DNA of 64,000 nucleotides, taken from Pseudomonas umsongensis (GTDB taxonomy: Bacteria; Pseudomonadota; Gammaproteobacteria; Pseudomonadales; Pseudomonadaceae). Location of the stretch: NCBI RefSeq assembly GCF_002236105.1, contig NZ_NIWU01000002.1:62001-126000 (forward strand). The letters are read 5' to 3'. This document shows, in pieces, positions 22,406 through 32,991 of the stretch. The notes beneath the pieces were generated by a model that saw only the letters and a list, made by a program, of their open reading frames with translations, was not told the DNA's origin and ran no database searches. Within the stretch, counting starts at the first letter, position 1. Each line of letters starts with the position of its first letter. Position numbers and translations under genes: made by a program.

Positions 22406-24931
22406 ATGACGCAAGTCACGGTGAAACAACTGGCCGATGAGGTCAAAACACCGGTAGAGCGCCTGTTGCAGCAGATGCGTGAGGCAGGTCTGCCGCACAC
22501 CGCCGCCGAAGAAAGTGTGACTGACAGTGAGAAGCAATCGTTGCTGACTCACTTGAAGAGCAGTCACAAGGCGAAAGTGGAAGAACCACGCAAGATTACG
22601 CTGCAGCGTAAAACCACCAGCACCCTGCGTGTTGCTGGCAGCAAAAGCATCAGCGTTGAAGTACGCAAGAAGAAAGTCTTCGTACAGCGCAGCCCGGAAG
22701 AAATCGAAGCCGAGCGCAAGCGTGAACTGGATGAACGTCGCGCAGTAGAAAATGCTGCACGTCAGAAGGCTGAAGAAGAAGCCAAGCGCCGCGCCGAAGA
22801 AGAAGCGCGTCGCCAGCCAGCTGCTGCGCCGTCCGCCCAAGCCCAACCTGCTGCAGCGCCAGCTGCGGTGGCCGAGCCTGTGCGCGAAAGCGCGCCGGTC
22901 GTGGCTGCCGCTCCGGCACCTGCAGCCGATACCCGCAAGCGCGACGAGCAGCGTCGTCCGGATAAGCCACGTGCCGACGACAACAGTCGTCGCGGTGGCG
23001 GCGATGGTGAGCGCAAAAACGCTCCGCATCGTGCTTCGGTCAAGGAGAAGGCGCCTGCGCCACGCGTTGCCCCACGTACTACCGACGAAGAAAGCGATGG
23101 CTTCCGTCGTGGTGGTCGCGGCAAGGCCAAGCTGAAGAAGCGCAACGCCCACGGTTTCCAGAGCCCAACCGGCCCTGTCGTGCGCGAAGTGAAGATCGGC
23201 GAGACCATCACTGTGGGCGATCTCGCCCAGCAGATGTCGGTCAAGGCTGCTGAAATCATCAAGTTCATGTTCAAACTGGGTACCCCAGCGACCATCAACC
23301 AGGTACTGGACCAGGAAACTGCCCAGCTGGTTGCCGAAGAGCTGGGCCACAAAGTGACCCTGGTCAGCGACACCGCCCTGGAAGATTCCCTGGCTGAGTC
23401 CCTGAAGTTTGAAGGTGAGGCGGTTTCCCGTGCACCGGTCGTGACCGTAATGGGCCACGTTGACCACGGTAAGACTTCCCTGCTCGACTACATCCGTCGT
23501 GCCAAGGTAGCTGCTGGCGAAGCCGGCGGTATCACCCAGCACATCGGTGCCTACCACGTTGAAACCGACCGTGGCATGGTGACGTTCCTCGACACCCCTG
23601 GTCACGCCGCGTTTACCGCAATGCGTGCCCGTGGTGCCAAGGCGACTGACATCGTGATCCTGGTGGTTGCGGCGGACGACGGCGTGATGCCACAGACCAT
23701 CGAGGCTGTTCAGCACGCCAAGGCTGCTGGCGTTCCGCTGGTTGTCGCAGTGAACAAGATCGACAAGCCAGGTGCTGACCTCGATCGCATTCGTAGCGAG
23801 CTGTCGGTACACGGCGTGACGTCGGAAGAGTGGGGTGGTGACACTCCATTCGTACCGGTTTCGGCGAAAATGGGTACTGGCGTCGACGAATTGCTCGAAG
23901 CGGTACTGCTGCAAGCCGAGGTCCTGGAACTGACTGCAACGCCATCGGCTCCTGGCCGTGGTGTCGTGGTTGAATCCCGTCTGGACAAGGGTCGTGGCCC
24001 GGTGGCTACCGTTCTGGTTCAAGACGGTACCCTGCGCCAGGGCGATATGGTCCTGGTCGGTTCGAACTATGGCCGCGTTCGTGCCATGCTCGACGAGAAC
24101 GGCAAGCCAATCAAGGAAGCCGGTCCGGCCATCCCTGTCGAGATCCTCGGCCTGGACGGTACCCCGGACGCTGGCGACGAGATGAGCGTGGTTGCCGACG
24201 AGAAGAAAGCCCGTGAAGTGGCTCTGTTCCGTCAAGGCAAGTTCCGCGAAGTCAAGCTGGCCCGTGCTCACGCCGGCAAGCTGGAAAACATCTTTGAAAA
24301 CATGGGTCAGGAAGAGAAGAAGACGCTCAACATCGTCCTCAAATCCGACGTCCGTGGTTCGCTGGAAGCGTTGAACGGTGCCCTGAACGGCCTGGGCAAC
24401 GACGAAGTGCAAGTGCGCGTGGTCGGTGGCGGTGTTGGTGGTATTACCGAATCCGACGCCAACCTGGCACTGGCTTCCAACGCTGTACTGTTCGGCTTCA
24501 ACGTGCGTGCCGATGCCGGCGCTCGCAAGATCGTCGAGCAGGAAGGTCTGGATATGCGTTACTACAACGTGATCTACGACATCATCGAAGACGTCAAGAA
24601 AGCCTTGACCGGTATGCTCGGCAGCGACGTTCGCGAGAACATCCTGGGCATCGCCGAAGTGCGTGACGTGTTCCGTTCGCCGAAGTTTGGCGCGATCGCC
24701 GGTTGCATGGTGATCGAAGGTGTTGTTCACCGTAACCGTCCAATCCGTGTACTGCGTGAAGACATCGTTATCTTCGAAGGCGAGCTGGAATCCCTGCGTC
24801 GCTTCAAGGATGACGCTTCCGAAGTACGTGCCGGCATGGAATGCGGTATCGGCGTGAAGAGCTACAACGACGTCAAGGTCGGTGACAAGATCGAAGTCTT
24901 CGAGAAGGTCCAGGTTGCTCGCAGCCTCTAA
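22406..24931 (+). CDS. infB: Translation initiation factor IF-2
   Basis: 841-aa GTPase that brings fMet-tRNA to the 30S subunit. The first 55 residues form the IF2_N fold. A low-complexity linker rich in Ala, Glu, Arg and Pro covers about 95-230. The G domain has GHVDHGKT (about 350-357), DTPGH and NKID. Domains II-IV follow and bind fMet-tRNA. Length is normal for pseudomonads. Position after nusA is universal. Confidence 0.98.
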   Translation: MTQVTVKQLADEVKTPVERLLQQMREAGLPHTAAEESVTDSEKQSLLTHLKSSHKAKVEEPRKITLQRKTTSTLRVAGSKSISVEVRKKKVFVQRSPEEIEAERKRELDERRAVENAARQKAEEEAKRRAEEEARRQPAAAPSAQAQPAAAPAAVAEPVRESAPVVAAAPAPAADTRKRDEQRRPDKPRADDNSRRGGGDGERKNAPHRASVKEKAPAPRVAPRTTDEESDGFRRGGRGKAKLKKRNAHGFQSPTGPVVREVKIGETITVGDLAQQMSVKAAEIIKFMFKLGTPATINQVLDQETAQLVAEELGHKVTLVSDTALEDSLAESLKFEGEAVSRAPVVTVMGHVDHGKTSLLDYIRRAKVAAGEAGGITQHIGAYHVETDRGMVTFLDTPGHAAFTAMRARGAKATDIVILVVAADDGVMPQTIEAVQHAKAAGVPLVVAVNKIDKPGADLDRIRSELSVHGVTSEEWGGDTPFVPVSAKMGTGVDELLEAVLLQAEVLELTATPSAPGRGVVVESRLDKGRGPVATVLVQDGTLRQGDMVLVGSNYGRVRAMLDENGKPIKEAGPAIPVEILGLDGTPDAGDEMSVVADEKKAREVALFRQGKFREVKLARAHAGKLENIFENMGQEEKKTLNIVLKSDVRGSLEALNGALNGLGNDEVQVRVVGGGVGGITESDANLALASNAVLFGFNVRADAGARKIVEQEGLDMRYYNVIYDIIEDVKKALTGMLGSDVRENILGIAEVRDVFRSPKFGAIAGCMVIEGVVHRNRPIRVLREDIVIFEGELESLRRFKDDASEVRAGMECGIGVKSYNDVKVGDKIEVFEKVQVARSL

Positions 24932-25002
24932 CTCGCGCACTTCAAGAGCCGTGATGGCCAGCCGCATGCAATTGCGCGGCGCATCGCCCGGACTCTAAAC
25001 GC

Positions 25003-25037
25003 AACGCCCGGTCTGGCTTTTGTCAGGCCGGGCGTTT
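25003..25037 (+). terminator. Hairpin between infB and rbfA
   Basis: AACGCCCGG (25003-25011) and CCGGGCGTT (25028-25036) form a 9-bp perfect stem whose interior can extend the pairing. Only TTT follows, then GCC. It may reduce, rather than stop, transcription into rbfA. The 159-bp gap holds nothing else. Confidence 0.55.
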
Positions 25038-25090
25038 GCCGCTTTCAGACCTTACGGGTTTCACCGTGGGGCAGTAACAGGTAACAAGAC

Positions 25091-25492
25091 ATGGCAAAAG
25101 AATACAGCCGTACCCAACGTATCGGCGATCAGATGCAGCGTGAGCTGGCACAACTGATCCGTCGTGAAGTCAAAGACCCGCGCGTCGGCCTGGTCACCAT
25201 TACCGCTGTGGAAGTCAGCCGTGACGTCGGTCACGCCAAGATTTTCATCACCGTGATGGGCCAGGACAGTCACGAAGAGATCGCGCAAAGCATCAAGGTG
25301 CTCAACTCCGCCGCTGGCTTCCTGCGCATGCAGCTGGCTCGCGAGATGAAGCTGCGCAGCGTTCCACAGTTGCACTTCCACTACGATGAAAGCGTCGTGC
25401 GCGGTGCGCATCTGTCGGCCTTGATCGAGCGCGCAGTGGCTGAAGACAACCAGCACTCGGTTACGGCACAAGCCGAAGACACCAAGGAGTAA
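25091..25492 (+). CDS. rbfA: Ribosome-binding factor A
   Basis: 133-aa KH-like protein needed for late 30S maturation and cold adaptation. Conserved features are [27 protein letters not shown] at the N-terminus, then [16 protein letters not shown] and a [12 protein letters not shown] strand near residue 95. truB starts 3 nt after the stop. Confidence 0.97.
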   Translation: MAKEYSRTQRIGDQMQRELAQLIRREVKDPRVGLVTITAVEVSRDVGHAKIFITVMGQDSHEEIAQSIKVLNSAAGFLRMQLAREMKLRSVPQLHFHYDESVVRGAHLSALIERAVAEDNQHSVTAQAEDTKE

Positions 25493-25495
25493 TCG

Positions 25496-26413
25496 GTGGC
25501 TCAGGTCAAACGTATCCGTCGTAACGTCAGCGGCATCATCCTGCTCGACAAGCCGCTGGGGTTCACCTCCAACGCAGCCTTGCAGAAGGTCCGCTGGTTG
25601 CTCAACGCCGAGAAGGCCGGGCACACCGGTAGTCTCGATCCGCTGGCCACTGGCGTGTTGCCGCTGTGCTTCGGTGAGGCCACCAAGTTCTCGCAGTACC
25701 TGCTCGATTCCGACAAGGGTTACGAAACCCTCGCGCAACTGGGCAAGACAACCACCACGGCCGATGCCGAGGGCGAGGTTTTGCAGGAGCGCCCGGTGAC
25801 CGTTGGTCGCGCCGATATCGAAGCTGTATTACCGCAATTTCGTGGGCAAATCAGTCAGATACCGCCGATGTACTCGGCTCTCAAGCGTGATGGGCAGCCC
25901 TTGTACAAGCTGGCCCGTGCAGGTGAAGTAGTGGAGCGCGAACCGCGTTCTGTTACTATTACGCGCTTGGAATTGCTGGCCTTCGAAGGGGATACTGCGC
26001 GGCTTGCGGTGGATTGCACCAAAGGCACCTATATTCGCACCCTGGTGGAGGATATCGGTGAGCAACTCGGTTGTGGCGCTTACGTTGCAGAACTGCGACG
26101 TACCCAGGCCGGGCCTTTCACCCTGGCGCAGACCGTGACCCTCGAAGAGCTGGAAGCGGTACATGCCGAAGGCGGCAACGAGGCGGTCGACCGCTTCCTG
26201 ATGCCATCGGACAGCGGCCTGCTGGATTGGCCACTGTTGCAGTTCTCGGAAGCGAGCGCGTTCTACTGGCTCAATGGCCAGCCGGTACGCGCCCCGGATG
26301 CCCCGAAGTTCGGCATGGTACGGGTACAGGATCACAATGGTCGCTTCATCGGTATTGGTGAAGTGAGTGAAGACGGGCGCATCGCGCCGCGTCGACTGAT
26401 TCGGTCAGAATGA
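25496..26413 (+). CDS. truB: tRNA pseudouridine-55 synthase TruB
   Basis: 305-aa enzyme making pseudouridine 55 in tRNA T-loops. Catalytic Asp48 lies in [27 protein letters not shown] is the second signature; a C-terminal PUA-like domain closes the protein. Start is GTG 25496, with AAGGAG of the rbfA end as ribosome site, so translation is coupled to rbfA. Confidence 0.97.
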   Translation: MAQVKRIRRNVSGIILLDKPLGFTSNAALQKVRWLLNAEKAGHTGSLDPLATGVLPLCFGEATKFSQYLLDSDKGYETLAQLGKTTTTADAEGEVLQERPVTVGRADIEAVLPQFRGQISQIPPMYSALKRDGQPLYKLARAGEVVEREPRSVTITRLELLAFEGDTARLAVDCTKGTYIRTLVEDIGEQLGCGAYVAELRRTQAGPFTLAQTVTLEELEAVHAEGGNEAVDRFLMPSDSGLLDWPLLQFSEASAFYWLNGQPVRAPDAPKFGMVRVQDHNGRFIGIGEVSEDGRIAPRRLIRSE

Positions 26414-26463
26414 CCGGACGAGTGTGGCTGTTAGCAGGCACGGTCACTACTCATTTTTAGATA

Positions 26464-26509
26464 CAGGGATTTGTCCCTGGCCTGTTGAAACTGTTTTTGA
26501 AACAGTTTC
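26464..26509 (+). promoter_or_regulatory. Two-hairpin 5' leader of rpsO
   Basis: CAGGGA (26464-26469) pairs with TCCCTG (26474-26479). Then GAAACTGTTT (26487-26496) pairs with AAACAGTTTC (26500-26509) over a 3-nt loop. Both lie just before the rpsO ribosome site (AAAAGGA, 26515-26521). In E. coli S15 represses its own translation by binding a structured leader; these hairpins are a plausible equivalent, though the fold differs. Confidence 0.5.
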
Positions 26510-26528
26510 CTGATAAAAGGATTGCCAC

Positions 26529-26798
26529 ATGGCTCTCGACGTTCAAGAAAAAGCTCAAATCGTAGCTGACTACCAGCAAGCTGTTGGTGACACTGGTTCG
26601 CCAGAAGTGCAAGTTGCACTGCTGACCGCCAACATCAACAAACTGCAAGGTCACTTCAAGGCCAACGGTAAAGATCACCACTCCCGTCGTGGTCTGATCC
26701 GCATGGTTAACCAGCGTCGTAAGCTGCTGGACTACCTGAAAGGCAAGGACGTGAGCCGTTACAGCGCTCTGATCGCTCGCCTGGGTCTGCGTCGCTAA
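26529..26798 (+). CDS. rpsO: Small ribosomal subunit protein S15
   Basis: 89-aa primary 16S rRNA-binding protein. The signature [24 protein letters not shown] and the loop [24 protein letters not shown] are intact. ATG 26529 has AAAAGGA 7 nt upstream. pnp follows after 208 bp, the same rpsO-pnp order as in E. coli. The 208-bp spacer shows no terminator that I can see. Confidence 0.99.
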   Translation: MALDVQEKAQIVADYQQAVGDTGSPEVQVALLTANINKLQGHFKANGKDHHSRRGLIRMVNQRRKLLDYLKGKDVSRYSALIARLGLRR

Positions 26799-27006
26799 TC
26801 AGCGATTGCGCTAGAGGTTGGTTGTCTGTCGTGCGTCAGCGGGTTTCCGCCGGCGCATGGCAGGCTCCCAGCCTCAAGTTTTATCTGGATATCCGTTTTG
26901 CCTGTGTGAGACACCCAGGACAACCCATCGGGCCGATTCCCGGCGTTGCCCAAGAATTTCGCAAGAACCCAGTTTCCCCAAGAGCCACAAAAGAAGGTAG
27001 GACACC

Positions 27007-29112
27007 GTGAACCCGGTAATCAAAAAATTCCAGTTCGGTCAGTCGACCGTTACCCTCGAGACTGGCCGTATCGCCCGTCAGGCCTCCGGCGCAGTATTGG
27101 TCACCGTTGACGACGACGTCAGCGTATTGGTGACCGTCGTTGGTGCCAAGCAAGCCGATCCAGGCAAGGGTTTCTTCCCTCTGTCTGTTCACTACCAGGA
27201 AAAGACTTACGCTGCCGGTAAGATCCCAGGCGGTTTCTTCAAGCGCGAAGGCCGTCCTTCCGAGAAAGAAACCCTGACTTCCCGACTGATCGATCGTCCG
27301 ATCCGTCCGCTGTTCCCTGAAGGCTTCATGAACGAAGTGCAGGTTGTCTGCACCGTCGTGTCCACCAGCAAGAAGACCGATCCGGACATCGCTGCGATGA
27401 TCGGTACCTCGGCTGCCCTGGCCATCTCCGGCATTCCTTTCGATGGCCCGATCGGCGCTGCCCGCGTTGCCTTCCACGAAAGCACCGGCTACCTGCTGAA
27501 CCCGACTTACGAACAACTGAAGGCTTCGAGCCTGGACATGGTCGTTGCCGGTACTTCGGAAGCTGTCCTGATGGTTGAATCGGAAGCCAAAGAGCTGACC
27601 GAAGACCAGATGCTGGGCGCAGTATTGTTCGCCCACGACGAATTCCAGGCCGTGATCCAAGCCGTCAAGGAGCTGGCTGCCGAAGCTGCCAAGCCAACCT
27701 GGACCTGGGCTCCGCAAGCTGAAGCCACTGAACTGCTGGGTGCGATCCGCGCCGAGTTCGGCGAGGCGATCTCCCAGGCCTACACCATCACCATCAAGGC
27801 TGACCGTTACGCTCGCCTGGGTGAGCTGAAGGACCAGGTCGTCGCCAAGCTGTCCGGCGAAGAAGGCCAACCTTCCGCTGCTGAAGTCAAAGCGGCTTTC
27901 GGCGAAATCGAATACCGCACCGTTCGCGAAAACATCGTGAACGGCAAGCCACGTATCGACGGTCGCGACACCCGTACCGTACGTCCGCTGAACATCGAAG
28001 TCGGCGTTCTGCCGAAGACTCACGGTTCGGCCCTGTTCACCCGTGGCGAAACCCAGGCCCTGGTAGTTGCGACGCTGGGTACTGCCCGTGACGCACAACT
28101 TCTGGACACCCTGGAAGGCGAGAAAAAAGACCCGTTCATGCTGCACTACAACTTCCCTCCGTTCTCGGTGGGCGAGTGTGGTCGCATGGGTGGCGCTGGT
28201 CGTCGTGAAATCGGTCACGGCCGCCTGGCACGTCGTTCGGTTCAGGCCATGCTGCCTGCCGCTGACGTGTTCCCGTACACCATCCGCGTTGTATCGGAAA
28301 TCACCGAATCCAACGGTTCGAGCTCCATGGCTTCCGTTTGCGGTGCTTCCCTGGCCCTGATGGACGCTGGCGTCCCAATGAAGGCACCGGTTGCCGGTAT
28401 CGCCATGGGTCTGGTTAAAGAAGGCGAGAAATTCGCCGTCCTGACCGACATCCTGGGTGACGAAGACCACCTGGGCGACATGGACTTCAAGGTAGCCGGT
28501 ACCGCCAAAGGCGTGACCGCGCTGCAGATGGACATCAAGATCAAGGGCATCACCGAAGAGATCATGGAGATCGCTCTGGGCCAAGCCCTGGAAGCGCGCC
28601 TGAACATCCTCGGCCAGATGAACCAGATCATTGGCCAGTCGCGTACCGAGCTGTCGGAAAACGCTCCGACCATGATCGCGATGAAAATTGACACCGACAA
28701 AATCCGTGATGTCATCGGTAAAGGCGGCGCGACCATTCGTGCGATCTGTGAAGAGACCAAGGCTTCGATCGACATCGAAGACGACGGTTCGATCAAGATC
28801 TTCGGTGAAACCAAGGAAGCTGCAGAAGCTGCTCGTCAGCGCGTCCTGGGTATTACCGCTGAAGCCGAAATCGGCAAGATCTACGTCGGTAAGGTTGAGC
28901 GCATCGTCGACTTCGGCGCATTCGTCAACATCCTGCCTGGCAAGGACGGTCTGGTTCACATCTCCATGCTGAGCGATGCTCGCGTAGAGAAAGTGACTGA
29001 CATTCTGAAAGAAGGTCAGGAAGTGGAAGTGCTGGTACTGGACGTGGACAACCGCGGCCGTATCAAGCTGTCCATCAAGGACGTAGCGGCGGCGAAGGCT
29101 TCGGGCGTTTAA
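27007..29112 (+). CDS. pnp: Polynucleotide phosphorylase Pnp
   Basis: 701-aa 3'-5' phosphorolytic exoribonuclease of the degradosome. Two RNase PH domains (about 10-215 and 310-540) are joined by a helical domain. A KH domain (about 553-612, with [15 protein letters not shown]) and an S1 domain (about 620-690, [18 protein letters not shown]) follow. Start is GTG 27007 with GGTAGG upstream. A clear terminator follows. Confidence 0.98.
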   Translation: MNPVIKKFQFGQSTVTLETGRIARQASGAVLVTVDDDVSVLVTVVGAKQADPGKGFFPLSVHYQEKTYAAGKIPGGFFKREGRPSEKETLTSRLIDRPIRPLFPEGFMNEVQVVCTVVSTSKKTDPDIAAMIGTSAALAISGIPFDGPIGAARVAFHESTGYLLNPTYEQLKASSLDMVVAGTSEAVLMVESEAKELTEDQMLGAVLFAHDEFQAVIQAVKELAAEAAKPTWTWAPQAEATELLGAIRAEFGEAISQAYTITIKADRYARLGELKDQVVAKLSGEEGQPSAAEVKAAFGEIEYRTVRENIVNGKPRIDGRDTRTVRPLNIEVGVLPKTHGSALFTRGETQALVVATLGTARDAQLLDTLEGEKKDPFMLHYNFPPFSVGECGRMGGAGRREIGHGRLARRSVQAMLPAADVFPYTIRVVSEITESNGSSSMASVCGASLALMDAGVPMKAPVAGIAMGLVKEGEKFAVLTDILGDEDHLGDMDFKVAGTAKGVTALQMDIKIKGITEEIMEIALGQALEARLNILGQMNQIIGQSRTELSENAPTMIAMKIDTDKIRDVIGKGGATIRAICEETKASIDIEDDGSIKIFGETKEAAEAARQRVLGITAEAEIGKIYVGKVERIVDFGAFVNILPGKDGLVHISMLSDARVEKVTDILKEGQEVEVLVLDVDNRGRIKLSIKDVAAAKASGV

Positions 29113-29140
29113 TCACTCCCGCATCTGACCGCTGAACAAC

Positions 29141-29169
29141 AAAACGCCCCGACTGGTTCGGGGCGTTTT
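29141..29169 (+). terminator. Intrinsic terminator after pnp
   Basis: AAAACGCCCCGA (29141-29152) and TCGGGGCGTTTT (29158-29169) form a 12-bp perfect stem ending in T4. It is the 3' end of the rimP-to-pnp run. Confidence 0.88.
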
Positions 29170-29180
29170 GCCATGTGCAG

Positions 29181-29241
29181 AAAAATCAAAGGATCGTAGC
29201 CTTATGCGGGCGTTGCAGAAGGCTGCGATCTTTTGATTTTT
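29181..29241. repeat. REP-type inverted repeat after pnp
   Basis: Arms 29181-29203 and 29219-29241 are reverse complements with two mismatches, both GxT compatible. The arm contains the GATCGCAGCCTT core shared with the repeats at 906-979 and 47081-47180. Confidence 0.75.
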
Positions 29242-29293
29242 AACAGTGTTCGAAGTTGCCTGGCCCCATGGTCAGTGCTAGGTTTAGCCCACT

Positions 29294-29369
29294 GCCCGTG
29301 TAGCTCAGTCGGTAGAGCAGCGCACTCGTAACGCGAAGGTCGCAGGTTCGATTCCTGTCTCGGGCACCA
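29294..29369 (+). tRNA. tRNA-Thr (CGT)
   Basis: 76 nt with encoded CCA. D-arm GCTC/GAGC, anticodon loop CTCGTAA (anticodon CGT), T-arm GCAGG TTCGATT CCTGT. Drawn strictly, T6-T67 in the acceptor stem and A31-C39 at the anticodon stem are mismatched; G27-A43 is also unpaired, as in the E. coli tRNA-Thr(CGT) I recall. It is single, with no neighbouring tRNA. Confidence 0.93.
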
Positions 29370-29503
29370 GCGACACGTTGTTTTCAGATGATCCCGAATG
29401 GTTCTGAAGGCCAGAAAAGCCGGGCTTCACGCGGTTTTTTTGCGTCAGAGAGATCCTTGATGATCCAGATCCATCTTCCATTCCCCCGATCAAAGAGAAC
29501 GCC

Positions 29504-29809
29504 ATGACCGTTAAAGAATTGTCTCAAGAAGCCAGACACGAAGAAGCCCTCAAGAAATACGTGCTGGACGTACCCCATTTGCTGGAAGAGATCAAGGACT
29601 TGCCACCCGATGATCAGAAGGACCAGATCCAGTGGGCATTCGAGGATGAAGCCGAAGCCCAGGGCTTGCAGCCGTGGGAGTTGACGCTCAAGTACACCTC
29701 GACCCCTGAAGAGTACGAGACCGAACGCCTGAAACTGCACAAGGAAGCGGCCGAGGTCTTGGGTGTGGAATGGGAAGAGTACTGCGAGATGAACAATCTG
29801 GTGGTCTGA
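29504..29809 (+). CDS. Conserved small acidic protein, DUF6388-like
   Basis: 101-aa cytosolic protein, strongly acidic, largely helical, with no signal or membrane segment. The conserved block DDQKDQIQWAFEDEAEAQGLQPWELTLKYTS is typical of a Pseudomonas-restricted family that I believe is DUF6388. The end LGVEWEEYCEMNNL also fits. It stands alone between tRNA-Thr and the REP element; ATG 29504 has only a weak upstream GAGAA. Function unknown. Confidence 0.8.
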   Translation: MTVKELSQEARHEEALKKYVLDVPHLLEEIKDLPPDDQKDQIQWAFEDEAEAQGLQPWELTLKYTSTPEEYETERLKLHKEAAEVLGVEWEEYCEMNNLVV

Positions 29810-29829
29810 CAAAAACGCTCTTTAAGAGG

Positions 29830-29879
29830 CCGGCTTGCCGACGATAGCGTCCTTCAGATCGCCATCGCCGGCAAGCCGG
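29830..29879. repeat. REP pair with CCGGCTTGCCG core
   Basis: Arms 29830-29849 and 29860-29879 are reverse complements with two mismatches. The core CCGGCTTGCCGGCGATGGCG type is common in pseudomonad intergenic REPs. It lies between the convergent DUF6388-like gene and nadC. Confidence 0.75.
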
Positions 29880-29903
29880 GCTTCTACAGGTATGCGTTGC
29901 TGG

Positions 29904-30752
29904 TCACAGACTCAGTCGCATCGACAGATCGACAGCCTTCACATCCTTGGTCATCGCCCCAATCGAAATGTAATCCACCCCGGTTTCGGCAATCGGCAGC
30001 AGCGTGCTTTCGTTGATCCCGCCGCTGGCCTCCAGCTTTGCCTTGCCGTTGTTCAAGCGCACGGCTTCGCGCATGTCATCCAGGCTCAGCTCATCAAGCA
30101 TGATGATGTCGGCACCGGCCGCCAGGGCTTCCTTGAGTTCATCCAGGCTTTCCACTTCGACTTCTACCGGCTTGCCCGGCGCAATCTTGTGGGCGGCGGC
30201 GATGGCCTGCGGGATGCCACCGCTGGCGGCGATATGGTTTTCCTTGATCAGGAAGGCGTCATACAGGCCGATGCGGTGGTTGTGGCAACCGCCACAGGTT
30301 ACGGCGTACTTCTGCGCCAAACGCAGCCCTGGCAGGGTTTTGCGGGTGTCGAGCAGTTTAACTTGGGTATTGGCAACGAAGTCCGCCAACTGCTGCGCGC
30401 GAGTGGCAACGCCAGAGAGCATTTGCAGGAAGTTCAGCGCGCTGCGCTCCCCCGTCAGCAGCGAGCGAGCTGGCCCTTCGAGGTGGAACAGTACCTGATT
30501 GGGTTTGACCCGCTCGCCATCGGCAACCTGCCAGTGCACCGCAACCCGTGGGTCGAGCTGGCGAAACACGGTATCCACCCAGGCGGTGCCGCTGATGACG
30601 GCAGCGTCGCGAGTGATGATGGTGGCTTTGGCCAGGCGTTCAGCAGGGATCAGCTGTGCGGTGATGTCGCCGCTGCCGATGTCTTCGAGCAACGCGCGGC
30701 GCACGTTGGCTTCGATTTCGGCGTTCAAGTCGGCGAGACGTAGATTCGGCAT
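29904..30752 (-). CDS. nadC: Quinolinate phosphoribosyltransferase (decarboxylating) NadC
   Basis: 282-aa enzyme making nicotinate mononucleotide from quinolinate and PRPP in de novo NAD synthesis. Visible motifs: [15 protein letters not shown] near the start, [29 protein letters not shown], and [14 protein letters not shown]; Glu and Lys ligands line the barrel. ATG 30752 ([10 protein letters not shown]) is preceded by GCGCC rather than a good Shine-Dalgarno. The longer upstream frame lacks family similarity. Divergent from the DUF1631 gene. Confidence 0.97.
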   Translation of the reverse strand: MPNLRLADLNAEIEANVRRALLEDIGSGDITAQLIPAERLAKATIITRDAAVISGTAWVDTVFRQLDPRVAVHWQVADGERVKPNQVLFHLEGPARSLLTGERSALNFLQMLSGVATRAQQLADFVANTQVKLLDTRKTLPGLRLAQKYAVTCGGCHNHRIGLYDAFLIKENHIAASGGIPQAIAAAHKIAPGKPVEVEVESLDELKEALAAGADIIMLDELSLDDMREAVRLNNGKAKLEASGGINESTLLPIAETGVDYISIGAMTKDVKAVDLSMRLSL

Positions 30753-30994
30753 AAGGCGCTCCACAAACAAAGTGCCCCGATTATAGGGCCATGGTACTGA
30801 GCAACCCAAGGCGTCAGAACGGTTGCTGGCGTTCTGAAGCCTGCATTTGGTCGATTGCGTGTGTGATGCCCCCTTGGGGCTGCCTCCTTTTCCTGCGAAG
30901 TACGCGCCGGGGTGGCGCAAGGACGCCCTTTACCTGATAATTCGCCTTGGATTTGACGTCATGGCTTTGACGGTCTGGAATTTCAGGAGGCTGG

Positions 30995-32371
30995 ATGCAC
31001 ATCGACGGGAATGTAGTGCCATTGCGCAGGGTCGCTAGTGACCAGGCGACGCAACTGCCACTCGCCCGCCTGCCTGTCATTGTGTTGCAGGTTCGCGACA
31101 AGGCGACGCAACAGCTCAGGCAGGGCTTGCAGGCGCTGTTCGATAATGCCGACGATACCCTCTTCGAAATGGCCGACCGGGCACCTGACGATGTTGAGCA
31201 GAATCTTTTCTTTGAGGCGATGCGCGATTTGCGTTTGAAACGCAAAAGTATCGAGCGGTTGTTTTTCGAGCAACTCTTCAAGGCGTTCATCAACCTCGGC
31301 CAATGCGATCTCGCCTACAGGATGCTGCCTCGGTCATTGTCTCCCAATGCGAGTGTTGCGCCGACTGATGACGCGCCCGAACGCAACCTGGCTGTGCAAG
31401 CGATGGTCAACAAGGTGCTCTACCGCGACGGTTTCGCCCTCGACCAGCTCACCGCACGCCTCAGTACGTTGTTGGGAAGGACGCTGATCGAACAGCACAA
31501 TCCCCTGGGGCCCACGGTGCTCTGCAAGTGCTTCCTGGCGGCCGGGCGTCACCTGGGTGTGGACATCAAGGTCAAGCTGATCATCCTCACGCTGTTTGAT
31601 CGCTATGTGCTCAGTGGCGCCGGCCAGCTTTACGCCCAGGCCAACCAACTGTTGATCGCCACCGGCGTGCTGCCAGGCCTGACACCTGCCCCTACAAACG
31701 ACACGATGGATAACAACATCGCTTCTGAGCTTGCCATGCCGGAAGGTGAGCAAGCTGACGCGCTCACCCGTGACGAACGCCGACGCATTGAACGGCTGGA
31801 GCAGCGGATTCGCGACGCCGAAGAAAGTCACGCCCAGACCGCTTTGGCCCGCCAGCGAGTAGAGCAAGCTTTGAACCAGGCTCTGCTGGGTAAGACATTG
31901 CCGCAAAGTGTGCTGGCATTCGTGCTCGAGACTTGGAGCAAGGTATTGCTACTGACCTGCCTCAAGCGTGGCCATCTGTCACTGCAGTGGCAGGCTGATG
32001 TGCAGACCATGATGCAATTGATCTGGAGCGTCCAACGTCATGACCCGCCCGATGCTCGTGAGCATTTGTTGACGCTGGTTCCGGCGTTGCTAAAGGCATT
32101 GCGCGAAGGGCTGAGCGGTTCGGCGTTCGATCCATTTGCGACCCGTGCGTTTTTCAGCGAGCTGGAGTACCTGCACGTTCAAATGTTCGAGCATCCAGGG
32201 CATTCGCGAGCCGACGCGACAGCGACGGTCGAGGTATTGGAGCCAATCATCCTGCCTACGGCTGAGGAAGGTCCGGTCGATACTGCACGTGTGTTCGACG
32301 ATGGCGTATTGTTTGAACCAGACCTGGCTTCAGTGATGGGCAAATTGCAGTACCTCAATCGCGTCAAATGA
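30995..32371 (+). CDS. DUF1631 family protein
   Basis: 458-aa, mostly helical protein with no signal or membrane segment. It matches the DUF1631 type by its N-terminal RDKATQQLRQGLQALFDNADDTLFEMAD pattern, a coiled segment near 250-295 (RDERRRIERLEQRIRDAEES) and its position between nadC and ampD, the same as in P. aeruginosa. DUF1631 proteins are often 700 aa or more, so this is a short version. GGAGG precedes ATG 30995 at 6 nt. Function unknown. Confidence 0.82.
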   Translation: MHIDGNVVPLRRVASDQATQLPLARLPVIVLQVRDKATQQLRQGLQALFDNADDTLFEMADRAPDDVEQNLFFEAMRDLRLKRKSIERLFFEQLFKAFINLGQCDLAYRMLPRSLSPNASVAPTDDAPERNLAVQAMVNKVLYRDGFALDQLTARLSTLLGRTLIEQHNPLGPTVLCKCFLAAGRHLGVDIKVKLIILTLFDRYVLSGAGQLYAQANQLLIATGVLPGLTPAPTNDTMDNNIASELAMPEGEQADALTRDERRRIERLEQRIRDAEESHAQTALARQRVEQALNQALLGKTLPQSVLAFVLETWSKVLLLTCLKRGHLSLQWQADVQTMMQLIWSVQRHDPPDAREHLLTLVPALLKALREGLSGSAFDPFATRAFFSELEYLHVQMFEHPGHSRADATATVEVLEPIILPTAEEGPVDTARVFDDGVLFEPDLASVMGKLQYLNRVK

Positions 32372-32433
32372 TCGCCCCCGATGGCCTATCGCGGCATACT
32401 GGCGCCAACACAGTCGTCGTTGAAGGAACCTGT

Positions 32434-32991
32434 ATGCAGTTGGACCCCGCCAGCGGTTGGTGCAAAGGCGTGCATTTATGCCCCTCGCCCAACTTCAATG
32501 CGCGCCCCGAGGGCGAAATTTCCCTGCTGGTGATCCACAACATCAGCCTGCCGCCAGCGCAGTTCAAGACTGGAAAGGTGCAGGAGTTTTTCCAGAACCG
32601 CCTGGATGTCACGGAGCATCCCTATTTTGAAGGGATTGCGCACCTGCGGGTTTCCGCGCACTTTCTGATCGAGCGTGACGGCACCGTCACTCAGTTTGTT
32701 TCTTGCCTTGAGCGTGCCTGGCATGCGGGCGTGTCGAGTTTTGAAGGGCGGGAAACCTGTAACGATTTTTCCATAGGCATCGAACTCGAAGGCACGGATG
32801 ATCTGCCGTTCGACGATGCGCAATATCGAGCGTTGACGACCCTGACCCGGCAGTTGCAATCGGCATTTGCGGCCATCACCACGCAGCGTATCTGCGGGCA
32901 CAGCGATATCGCCCCTGGGCGCAAGACCGATCCGGGACCCGCGTTCGATTGGGCACGCTATCGCGCGGCCTTGGCACAAGAGGAAGGATAA
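32434..32991 (+). CDS. ampD: 1,6-anhydro-N-acetylmuramyl-L-alanine amidase AmpD
   Basis: 185-aa cytosolic zinc amidase of peptidoglycan recycling. It removes the peptide from anhydro-muropeptides and so keeps AmpR/ampC beta-lactamase expression low. Zinc ligands are visible: His in LLVIHNISLPP, and His and Asp in ICGHSDIAPGRKTDPG. The catalytic Glu lies in FSIGIELEG. ATG 32434 has GAAGGAA upstream; the longer start at 32368 would overlap the DUF1631 gene. ampE overlaps by one base. Confidence 0.97.
   Translation: MQLDPASGWCKGVHLCPSPNFNARPEGEISLLVIHNISLPPAQFKTGKVQEFFQNRLDVTEHPYFEGIAHLRVSAHFLIERDGTVTQFVSCLERAWHAGVSSFEGRETCNDFSIGIELEGTDDLPFDDAQYRALTTLTRQLQSAFAAITTQRICGHSDIAPGRKTDPGPAFDWARYRAALAQEEG

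Noticed and set aside
29305..29505. Open frame on the minus strand across tRNA-Thr
   Set aside because: It covers the tRNA gene and encodes the artefact peptide LVPETGIEPATFALRVRC, well known from mis-called frames over tRNAs. The frame at 19785-20237 over the other tRNAs is the same type.
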